Source: Sinorhizobium sp.
GTDB taxonomy: Bacteria; Pseudomonadota; Alphaproteobacteria; Rhizobiales; Rhizobiaceae
Direction: 5' to 3'
NCBI GenBank assembly: GCA_031178305.1
Contig: JAPSJG010000261.1
Location: forward strand, 1 to 5,950
Length of the DNA: 5,950 bases
How positions within the stretch are numbered: position 1 is the stretch's first letter; each line of letters begins with the position of its first letter. The notes beneath the pieces were generated by a model. The model saw nothing but the letters and a program-made list of their open reading frames with translations. It did not search any database and had not been told where the DNA came from. Made by a program: the position numbers and the translations under genes. Positions 1 through 4,535 of the stretch are shown piece by piece.

Positions 1-134
1 AGCGCGCGCAGCACCACGCAGAGGATATGCCATGCCACCTTCCGATCGGGGCCGTGGTCCTTCATGATCTCGGCGAGCCAGCTGTTGGTGGTTTGCACGG
101 TCTTGTCGAAGACGTCGAGGCCTGTTGCGCTCAT
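1..134 (-). CDS. DUF2267-family protein, 5' part only
   Basis: The reading frame begins at an ATG at 134-132 on the minus strand and is still open at the window edge, giving 44 residues (MSATGLDVFDKTVQTTNSWL at the start, then a stretch with GPDRKVAWHILCVVLRA). This N-terminal pattern, a short lead-in with a Trp-Leu helix, then GPDR and a helix with AWH and VLRALRD-like residues, is what I recall for DUF2267 proteins, small helical proteins of unknown function. A good ribosome binding site (GGGAGA at 146-141) lies 6 bases before the ATG, which supports this start. The C-terminal two thirds lie outside the window. The gene diverges from the small-protein operon at 334 and has a possible ECF-type promoter at 189-214. 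The family assignment is from memory of the motif. Confidence 0.75.
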   Translation of the reverse strand, partial: MSATGLDVFDKTVQTTNSWLAEIMKDHGPDRKVAWHILCVVLRA

Positions 135-188
135 GGTCGCTCTCCCTTCCAATATTTTTCTGTCGAGGGTTCGTGCTTCCGAGGGCCT

Positions 189-214
189 AACCGCATTCGG
201 CTGAGAATGTTTCC
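189..214 (-). promoter_or_regulatory. Candidate RpoE2/EcfG-type promoter for the DUF2267 gene
   Basis: On the minus strand GGAAA (214-210) is followed by 19 bases and then TT (190-189), within the context GGTTAGG. The rhizobial general-stress sigma factor is known to use GGAAC, 18-19 bases, TT, so this copy has one mismatch in the -35 element. The expected transcript start near 182 would leave a leader of about 48 bases before the ATG at 134. It resembles its divergent partner at 266-290 in sharing AACATTC after the first bases and GGTTA at the -10. Inferred from sequence only. Confidence 0.4.
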
Positions 215-265
215 TTCGACGAGCGCTTCGGGACGATGATGACGCGGAGCCGCGCATTTCGGTCC

Positions 266-290
266 GGAACATTCGCCGTCGACTCCGGTT
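266..290 (+). promoter_or_regulatory. RpoE2/EcfG-type general-stress promoter
   Basis: GGAAC at 266-270 is followed by exactly 18 bases and TT at 289-290, in the wider form GGAAC, 16 bases, GGTT. This fits the consensus known for the alphaproteobacterial general stress response ECF sigma factor (RpoE2 in Sinorhizobium, EcfG elsewhere). Transcription would start near 297, giving a leader of about 37 bases to the ATG at 334. It should drive the three small genes at 334-1057. Confidence 0.7.
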
Positions 291-333
291 AAGCCCCGAG
301 AGGACTGCGGTCCGGCAGCAGAGGGAGAGTTCC

Positions 334-540
334 ATGACAACCTCCAAACACCCGAAGACACGCCACCCGAGCGACAAGGACCTCAAGGAAGATCCCGGCA
401 TCGGCCAGTCGAAGGGGATCAGAGGACCTTCTGATTACGAGCGCCTGAAGCGCGACAACACTGTCGAAGGAGACGTGGCGAACGACGCGACCGCCCAGGG
501 CGGCGCCAGCCCTGCCCAACGCGGACGTACGAACAAATAA
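334..540 (+). CDS. Small hydrophilic protein, putative general-stress protein
   Basis: A 68-residue protein of unknown function. It has no Cys, Trp or Phe and a single Tyr, about 12 percent Gly (8 of 68), and many Lys, Arg, Asp and Glu, so it is probably soluble and largely disordered. There is no signal peptide or membrane segment. The middle has DPGIGQSKG and the C-terminal third has EGDVANDATAQGG and ends RGRTNK; I recall similar endings in uncharacterised rhizobial small proteins. The start is well set: GGGAG at 323-327 lies 6 bases before the ATG. It is first in an apparent three-gene operon directly downstream of the RpoE2-type promoter at 266-290, with 22 bases to the next start. Low hydrophobicity and high Gly fit the broad hydrophilin description, but that is inference and no activity can be assigned. 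Confidence 0.8.
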   Translation: MTTSKHPKTRHPSDKDLKEDPGIGQSKGIRGPSDYERLKRDNTVEGDVANDATAQGGASPAQRGRTNK

Positions 541-549
541 AAGCCAACC

Positions 550-555
550 AGGAGG
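550..555 (+). promoter_or_regulatory. Ribosome binding site that sets the start of the second small gene
   Basis: A full AGGAGG sits 1 base before a first ATG (557) and 7 bases before a second in-frame ATG (563). Only the second spacing is normal for initiation, so the start was placed at 563. Confidence 0.75.
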
Positions 556-562
556 AATGACG

Positions 563-805
563 ATGGTCGGCAGGAAGACGCACGAGCAGCAACAGCGCGT
601 GATCCAGCGCCGCGAGAAGACGTCGAATGCAGGCAAGGATTTCGATGCCGAAGCGGATCTGAAGCGCTCCGATGCCCTCAGGAAGGCTGAGCGGAAGGGG
701 CAAGACCTCGATACGAAGCATGCCGATGCGCGCGAGGAGAGTGATCGCAGCATCCTGAGGGGAGAAAATCAGGAAAGCAGACATCACAAGGATTCCGGAC
801 GCTGA
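563..805 (+). CDS. Small hydrophilic KTHEQQ-type protein, putative stress protein
   Basis: An 80-residue protein of unknown function, extremely charged, with no Cys, Trp or Tyr and a single Phe. The N-terminus reads MVGRKTHEQQQRVIQRREKT, the middle has DFDAEADLKRSDA, and the end has RGENQESRHHKDSGR. I recall this layout (KTHEQQ near the start, AD-LK-S in the middle, G-NQES-H-K at the end) from uncharacterised small proteins common in Hyphomicrobiales; this is memory, not a search. The first half may form amphipathic helix, and nothing suggests a membrane or secretion signal. The start at 563 is preferred over 557 because of the AGGAGG spacing. It lies 22 bases after the first small gene with no promoter visible between them, so cotranscription is likely. 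Confidence 0.78.
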   Translation: MVGRKTHEQQQRVIQRREKTSNAGKDFDAEADLKRSDALRKAERKGQDLDTKHADAREESDRSILRGENQESRHHKDSGR

Positions 806-825
806 GCGCTCCGGCGTTCTCAACG

Positions 826-832
826 AAGGGAG
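826..832 (+). promoter_or_regulatory. Ribosome binding site that sets the start of the third small gene
   Basis: AAGGGAG abuts a first ATG at 833 and lies 6 bases before a second in-frame ATG at 839. As in the preceding gene, the spacing favours the second ATG of an ATG-ACN-ATG start. Confidence 0.65.
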
Positions 833-838
833 ATGACC

Positions 839-1057
839 ATGGCTCACGCGAGCAAGAAGAATATCGGCAAGCCCGACAAGGGCAAAGGATCGGGAAGCGG
901 GGCGCAGACCGAAGTGCAGGAAGAGATGATCGGTGAAAACGAGGTCCTGTCCAACCGAGACAAGAAGCAGCACTCGGATATGCGCGGCCTAGACGGCAAT
1001 GCAGTTAAGTCCGAGCAATACCAGGATCATGCCGCTAACAGGCGCCCGCCAAAGTGA
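839..1057 (+). CDS. Small hydrophilic Gly/Lys-rich protein, putative stress protein
   Basis: A 72-residue protein of unknown function, last of the three small genes. It has no Cys, Trp or Phe, a single Tyr, and about 11 percent Gly. Residues 8-25 form a Gly-Lys-Ser-rich stretch (KNIGKPDKGKGSGSGAQ), followed by an acidic segment, IGENEVLSNRDKKQHSD, RGLDGNAVKSEQYQDHAANR and a basic end. The IGEN-VLSNRDK and EQ-QDH-ANR blocks look like conserved motifs that I recall from other rhizobial small proteins, which suggests a genuine family. No membrane segment or signal peptide is visible. It follows the second gene by 33 bases and should share the RpoE2-type promoter. A frame starting at 999 overlaps its end but is only an upstream extension of the thyA frame. 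Confidence 0.78.
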   Translation: MAHASKKNIGKPDKGKGSGSGAQTEVQEEMIGENEVLSNRDKKQHSDMRGLDGNAVKSEQYQDHAANRRPPK

Positions 1058-1110
1058 CCAGTCAGGTCCGCTGCATACCTCGGATCGACCTCGATTCAAG
1101 GGATACGGAC

Positions 1111-1130
1111 ATGCAGCGATCGATGCAGCG
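1111..1130 (+). repeat. Short tandem direct repeat upstream of thyA
   Basis: ATGCAGCG occurs at 1111-1118 and again at 1123-1130, separated by 4 bases, so with the spacer it is a 12-base period. An inverted partial copy, GCTGCAT, lies at 1070-1076. The 205-base gap 1058-1262 contains no other convincing gene. Function unknown; two short copies could arise by chance. Confidence 0.3.
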
Positions 1131-1201
1131 AAGTTTGCGCGTCAGATGAGACGCTCGGCGCGGTCGATTGAGAGGCGGGACGGGGAAAACCGATCGGCGC
1201 C

Positions 1202-1230
1202 GTTGGCTCCTCGGGGAGTTCGTCCTATTT
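1202..1230 (+). promoter_or_regulatory. Candidate vegetative promoter of thyA
   Basis: GTTGGC (1202-1207), 17 bases, CTATTT (1225-1230) resembles the rhizobial sigma-70 pattern CTTGAC, 17 bases, CTATAT, with 4 of 6 and 5 of 6 matches. Transcription would start near 1237, about 25 bases before the thyA ATG. The AAGGGAGG at 1233-1240 is too far from the ATG (over 20 bases) to be its ribosome binding site; GGAAGA at 1255-1260 is closer. Prediction from pattern only. Confidence 0.35.
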
Positions 1231-1262
1231 TGAAGGGAGGAACGAATCGGCGGCGGAAGACC

Positions 1263-2057
1263 ATGCGGCAGTATCTCGAGCTACTCGACCATGTCATGAG
1301 CAACGGTACCGATCGAGGCGACCGGACCGGTACCGGCACGCGGTCGGTCTTCGGTTACCAGATGCGCTTCGATCTTTCCGAAGGCTTCCCGGTGCTGACC
1401 ACCAAGAAGCTGCATCTGCGCTCGATCATCCATGAGCTCCTGTGGTTCCTGAACGGCGACACCAACATCGCCTATCTCAAGGAGAACGGCGTCAGCATCT
1501 GGGACGAATGGGCGGACGAGAAGGGCGAACTCGGGCCGGTCTACGGGTATCAGTGGCGCTCCTGGCCGACGCCCGACGGAGGTCGCATCGATCAGATCGC
1601 CGGACTGATCGAGGGACTGAAGACCAATCCGAACTCCCGTCGCCATATCGTTTCGGCCTGGAATCCGGCGCTTGTCGACGAGATGGCGCTCCCTCCATGC
1701 CATTGCCTGTTCCAGTTCTATGTGGCGGACGGCAAGCTCTCCTGTCAGCTCTACCAGCGCTCTGCCGATATCTTCCTGGGCGTGCCCTTCAATATTGCCT
1801 CCTATGCTCTCCTGACGATGATGGTGGCGCAGGTGACGGGGCTGAGCCCCGGAGACTTCGTCCATACGCTCGGCGACGCCCATATCTACCACAACCATTT
1901 CGAGCAGGCGCGGCTGCAACTGACGCGCACGCCGAAGCCGCTGCCGAAGATGGAGATCAATCCGGCGGTAAAGGATATATTCTCTTTCAAGTTCGAGGAC
2001 TTTACGCTCGTCGGCTATGAAGCCGATTCGCATATCAAGGCGCGGGTGGCAGTCTGA
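1263..2057 (+). CDS. thyA: Thymidylate synthase
   Basis: Converts dUMP and 5,10-methylene-tetrahydrofolate to dTMP and dihydrofolate in the cytoplasm, the de novo thymidylate step. From the ATG at 1263 the protein has 264 residues, the same length as E. coli ThyA, and the residue numbering matches: Arg21 in the phosphate loop (DRTGTGTRSVFG), the dimer Arg126-Arg127 (SRRHIVSAWNP), the catalytic Cys146 in LPPCHC, Asp169 in RSADIFLGVPFN, Asn177, and His207/Tyr209 in DAHIYHNH. All elements of an active enzyme are present. The open frame continues upstream to 999, but that part overlaps the preceding small gene and has no thymidylate-synthase similarity, so the start at 1263 was chosen. folA lies 0.7 kb downstream and recycles the dihydrofolate product. 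The gene is unbroken and typical. Confidence 0.98.
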   Translation: MRQYLELLDHVMSNGTDRGDRTGTGTRSVFGYQMRFDLSEGFPVLTTKKLHLRSIIHELLWFLNGDTNIAYLKENGVSIWDEWADEKGELGPVYGYQWRSWPTPDGGRIDQIAGLIEGLKTNPNSRRHIVSAWNPALVDEMALPPCHCLFQFYVADGKLSCQLYQRSADIFLGVPFNIASYALLTMMVAQVTGLSPGDFVHTLGDAHIYHNHFEQARLQLTRTPKPLPKMEINPAVKDIFSFKFEDFTLVGYEADSHIKARVAV

Positions 2058-2079
2058 CCGCCCCCGCGGGCGAACGAAC

Positions 2080-2125
2080 CCTTACAGCGCCGTGCGTCCT
2101 TCAGGACGTTGTAAGTCTTTGAACC
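2080..2125 (+). repeat. Degenerate RIME-like rhizobial intergenic palindrome
   Basis: CTTACA (2081-2086) pairs with TGTAAG (2110-2115), and inside it GCGTCC (2094-2099) pairs with GGACGT (2104-2109, one G-T wobble) around a TTCA loop, leaving a 7-base bulge on the left arm. The sequence that follows, CTTTGAACCGCT, together with TTACAGCGCCG at the left, resembles the common Sinorhizobium/Rhizobium palindromic repeat that I remember as TTACAGCGCCGCGCG ... GACGCTGTA ... CACTTTGAATTGCTGC. It lies between thyA and the GST gene. With no T-run after the stem it is a poor intrinsic terminator, though it could still protect or end the thyA transcript. The family assignment is from memory. Confidence 0.5.
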
Positions 2126-2162
2126 GCTAGGGCTGCCGCGCTGCAGAAGACGGGAGGTTTCG

Positions 2163-2768
2163 ATGCTGACGCTGATGCACGCGCCCATGTCGCGCTCGTC
2201 GCGCATCATATGGCTGCTCGAGGAACTCGGCGCCGAATACGAGATCCGCTACGTCGATATACGTCGTCGGGACGGGTCCGGCGGGCCGGACGAGAAAAAT
2301 CCACACCCGCACAAACAGGTGCCGGCGCTGCTGCATGACGGGGTGCTGATCTGGGAGTCCGCCGCAGTGGTGCAATATCTGACGGATCTTTATCCCGACT
2401 GCAGCCTCGGCCGGTCGCCGGGCCATCCCGAACGCGGCGCCTATCTTTCCTGGTTGGCCTATAATGCCGGGGTTATCGAACCGGCGGCCTACGCGCATTT
2501 TTCCGGCGTGACCGCCAGCGACCCCGGTTTCTCGAGGCTTTACAACGAGATGTGCGCTCATGTGATCGATGTCCTCACCCGCCAGCCCTATCTTCTCGGC
2601 GAGAAAATCAGCGCCGTCGATCTGTTGCTTGCGAGCGCGCTGCAATGGATGCGCAAGATCCTGCCGGAAAGTGAGGTCATCGACCGCTACATGGCTGTCG
2701 TGACCAATCGTCCCGCTCTTCTACGGGCGCGTGAAATCGACAGCAAGCCGAGTGGGTTCCATGACTGA
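2163..2768 (+). CDS. Glutathione S-transferase family protein
   Basis: A 201-residue cytoplasmic GST-fold protein. The N-terminal thioredoxin-like domain (about 1-78) opens with MLTLMHAPMSRSSRIIWLLE, where one of Ser10, Ser12 or Ser13 is the likely glutathione-activating residue. It has the cis-proline in KQVPALLHDG (Pro54) and the Glu65-Ser66 pair in WESAAVVQYL that binds the glutathione gamma-glutamyl group. The helical C-terminal domain (about 88-190) contains LLGEKISAVDLLLASALQW with the typical N-capping Ser150-x-x-Asp153. GGGAGG at 2152-2157 lies 5 bases before the ATG. The stop overlaps the start of folA by 8 bases, so the two are probably translated together. The substrate cannot be told from sequence. 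The segment before the cis-proline (RRRDGSGGPDEKNPHPHK) is unusually charged and His-containing compared with the usual NP-x-GKVP. Confidence 0.9.
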   Translation: MLTLMHAPMSRSSRIIWLLEELGAEYEIRYVDIRRRDGSGGPDEKNPHPHKQVPALLHDGVLIWESAAVVQYLTDLYPDCSLGRSPGHPERGAYLSWLAYNAGVIEPAAYAHFSGVTASDPGFSRLYNEMCAHVIDVLTRQPYLLGEKISAVDLLLASALQWMRKILPESEVIDRYMAVVTNRPALLRAREIDSKPSGFHD

Positions 2769-3285
2769 AACGAAGAGAGAGCCGAAGATCGTCTTCGTCG
2801 TCGCAGTCGCGGCGAATGGGGTGATCGGTCGCGAAGGCGAGTTGCCGTGGCGACTTTCTACCGATATGAAGCGCTTCAAGGCGCTGACCATCGGCAAGCC
2901 TGTCCTGATGGGGCGGAAGACCTGGGCCTCGCTCGGCAGGCCGCTGCCCGGCCGGCCGAATATCGTCATCAGTCGCGATCCGGCTTTTGTGGCAGAAGGT
3001 GCCGAAACCGCGCCCTCGCTCGACGCGGCGCTCGACAGGGCGCGGGCACATGCGGCGGCACTTGGGGTCGACGAGGTCTGCGTCATCGGCGGCGGCGAGA
3101 TTTACCGCCAATCGATCGGGATGGTGGACATCCTGCACGTCACCGAGGTGCAGGCGGAGGTGGAGGGGGACACGCTCTTTCCGGCAATCGATCCCGCCAT
3201 CTTCGAGAAGGTATTCGAGGAGGACCTGCCGCGCAGCGAGAGGGACAGCCACGCAATGCACTTCGTCACCTGGCGGCGGCGTTGA
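2761..3285 (+). CDS. folA: Dihydrofolate reductase
   Basis: Reduces dihydrofolate to tetrahydrofolate with NADPH, restoring the cofactor oxidised by ThyA, and is the target of trimethoprim-type antifolates. The protein has 174 residues, slightly longer than the E. coli enzyme (159) mainly through an N-terminal MTETKREP and a longer middle. Visible motifs in order are: AANGVIG (17-23), ELPW (27-30), the catalytic acid Asp35 in STDMKRFK, MGRKTW (50-55), GRPNIVIS (64-71), the nucleotide-binding IGGGEIY (109-115), and EGDTLFP (135-141) with the structural Thr. ATG at 2761 is preferred over in-frame GTG codons at 2731 and 2752 because those lie further inside the GST gene and lack a better ribosome binding site; the 8-base overlap with the GST stop suggests translational coupling. 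No clear intrinsic terminator follows. Confidence 0.96.
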   Translation: MTETKREPKIVFVVAVAANGVIGREGELPWRLSTDMKRFKALTIGKPVLMGRKTWASLGRPLPGRPNIVISRDPAFVAEGAETAPSLDAALDRARAHAAALGVDEVCVIGGGEIYRQSIGMVDILHVTEVQAEVEGDTLFPAIDPAIFEKVFEEDLPRSERDSHAMHFVTWRRR

Positions 3286-3348
3286 AGGGCGCGCCCGCCT
3301 GGCTCTCGATTATTTTAAGCCATTTACCGTGAACTCGGTCGTATCTCG

Positions 3349-3377
3349 TTGAAACCAATGTACATGATACCTATAAC
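3349..3377 (+). promoter_or_regulatory. Strong vegetative promoter of the hflK operon
   Basis: TTGAAA (3349-3354), exactly 17 bases, TATAAC (3372-3377): five of six matches to each sigma-70 element in an AT-richer intergenic stretch. Transcription would start near 3384, leaving a leader of about 66 bases to the hflK ATG at 3450. The 164-base gap between folA and hflK thus separates two transcription units. Confidence 0.65.
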
Positions 3378-3396
3378 GGGGTTCACAGCCTGACCG

Positions 3397-3411
3397 GCCG
3401 CATAATGCGGC
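3397..3411 (+). repeat. Inverted repeat in the hflK leader
   Basis: GCCGCAT-A-ATGCGGC is a perfect inverted repeat with 7-base arms around one base, just downstream of the predicted transcript start. It could be an operator or, in RNA, a small hairpin (GCCGC, 5-base loop, GCGGC). No regulator can be named. Confidence 0.4.
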
Positions 3412-3449
3412 GAGGTCAATGGGCAAGTTTTCTTTCAAGAGAGGTTTTG

Positions 3450-4535
3450 ATGCCCTGGAGCAATCAGAATGGCGGCGGCGGCCCTTGGGGCGGCGGCGGC
3501 AATCAAGGGCCATGGGGTCAGGGGAATAGGCCGCGAGGCGGGAGAGGCGGTCCGCCGGATCTCGAAGAGATCATCCGGCGCGGCCAGGATCAGTTGAAGA
3601 ACGTCGTACCGGGCGGCTTCAACGGCGGCATTTTCGTCATCGTCGGCCTGTTGATCCTCGGCTTCGTGCTGCTCAATTCCGTCTATACCGTGCAGCCGGA
3701 CGAACGCGGCGTCGAGATGCGGTTCGGCAAGCCGAAGGAGGAAATCTCCATGCCCGGCCTGCATTATCACTTCTGGCCGTTCGAAACCGTCGAGTTCGCA
3801 AAGGTCACGGAGCAGCAGCTCAATATTGGCAGCCGCGCCAACGGTCAGTCGAGCTCGGGGTTGATGCTGAGCGGCGACCAGAACATCGTCAACGTGCAGT
3901 TCTCCGTGCTCTTCTCGGTCACTGATCCGAAGGCCTATATCTTCAACGTCGAGAACCCCGTCGACACGCTGCAGCAGGTGGGTGAAAGCGCGATGCGTGA
4001 GGTCGTCGGCCGGCGCCCGGCCCAGGATATCTTCCGCGACAACCGTCAGGCGATTGCAACGGATGTCAGGAACACGATCCAGGCGACGATGGACAGCTAC
4101 GGCACCGGCGTGGCGGTGAACACGGTCGCAATTGAGGACGCGGCGCCGCCGCGCGAGGTCGCGGATGCCTTCGACGAAGTGCAGCGCGCCGAACAAGACG
4201 AGGACCGCTTCGTCGAGGAGGCGAACCAGTACGCCAACCAGGTGCTCGGCAGGGCGCGCGGTCAGGCTGCGCAGATCCGCGAGGAAGCGGCGGCCTACAA
4301 GGATCGCGTCGTCAAGGAGGCGGAAGGTGAGGCGCAGCGCTTCGTCTCCGTTTACGACGAATATTCCAAGGCGCCGGAGGTCACCCGCAAGCGGCTCTAC
4401 CTTGAGACGATGCAGGGCGTTCTCGGCAAATCGAAGAAGGTCATTCTCGACGAGAAGAACGGCCAGGGCGTTCTGCCCTATCTGCCGCTCACTGAGATCG
4501 GCAGGCCGCAGCAGCAGTCGGGAGGTGTGCAATGA
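3450..4535 (+). CDS. hflK: HflK, SPFH-domain subunit of the FtsH modulator complex
   Basis: Membrane protein that with HflC forms the large HflKC assembly around the FtsH protease and modulates its degradation of membrane proteins. The 361-residue protein has a cytoplasmic Gly/Pro/Trp/Asn-rich N-terminus (1-36, with two GGGG runs and repeated GPWG), typical of HflK, then DLEEIIRRGQDQLK, one membrane helix (about 60-77), and a periplasmic SPFH/prohibitin domain (about 78-270, with VQPDERGVEMRFGKP and MPGLHYHFWPFETVE). A charged Ala/Glu/Arg coiled coil (about 240-300) precedes the C-terminal region YLETMQGVLGKSKKVILDE. It is shorter than E. coli HflK (419). The ATG at 3450 has AAGAGAGG at 3437-3444 in front; the in-frame ATG at 3405 lies inside the leader inverted repeat and was rejected. 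The stop overlaps the hflC start (ATGA). Confidence 0.96.
   Translation: MPWSNQNGGGGPWGGGGNQGPWGQGNRPRGGRGGPPDLEEIIRRGQDQLKNVVPGGFNGGIFVIVGLLILGFVLLNSVYTVQPDERGVEMRFGKPKEEISMPGLHYHFWPFETVEFAKVTEQQLNIGSRANGQSSSGLMLSGDQNIVNVQFSVLFSVTDPKAYIFNVENPVDTLQQVGESAMREVVGRRPAQDIFRDNRQAIATDVRNTIQATMDSYGTGVAVNTVAIEDAAPPREVADAFDEVQRAEQDEDRFVEEANQYANQVLGRARGQAAQIREEAAAYKDRVVKEAEGEAQRFVSVYDEYSKAPEVTRKRLYLETMQGVLGKSKKVILDEKNGQGVLPYLPLTEIGRPQQQSGGVQ

Noticed and set aside
1064..1091. Possible hairpin AGGTC ... GACCT after the third small gene
   Set aside because: Only 5 base pairs with a long loop and no T-run, so it is not a credible intrinsic terminator.
999..1262. 88-residue N-terminal extension of thyA starting at 999
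   Set aside because: It overlaps the third small gene in another frame, has no thymidylate-synthase similarity, and the start at 1263 gives exactly the standard 264-residue enzyme with standard numbering.
1281..2033. 250-residue open frame antisense to thyA
   Set aside because: A shadow frame caused by strong codon bias; it lies entirely within a verified gene and shows no recognisable domain.
2731..2760. Upstream GTG starts (2731, 2752) for folA
   Set aside because: They would add up to ten residues encoded within the GST gene with no better ribosome binding site; ATG at 2761 fits the family start and the coupled overlap.
3287..3296. GGGCGCGCCC palindrome right after folA
   Set aside because: There is no loop space for an RNA hairpin and no adjacent T-run; a 10-base GC palindrome is expected by chance in this GC-rich DNA.
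3329..3386. GTGAAC and GTTCAC flanking the hflK promoter as a possible operator pair
   Set aside because: The arms are only 6 bases, the similarity does not extend on either side, and they are about 46 bases apart.
3405..3449. Upstream ATG for hflK at 3405
   Set aside because: It lies inside the leader inverted repeat with no suitable ribosome binding site, while 3450 has AAGAGAGG 5 bases before it and gives the typical MPWSNQNGGG start.
3435..4532. 365-residue open frame antisense to hflK
   Set aside because: Mirrors the hflK codon bias, has low-complexity Arg/Leu/Asp composition and no recognisable domain.
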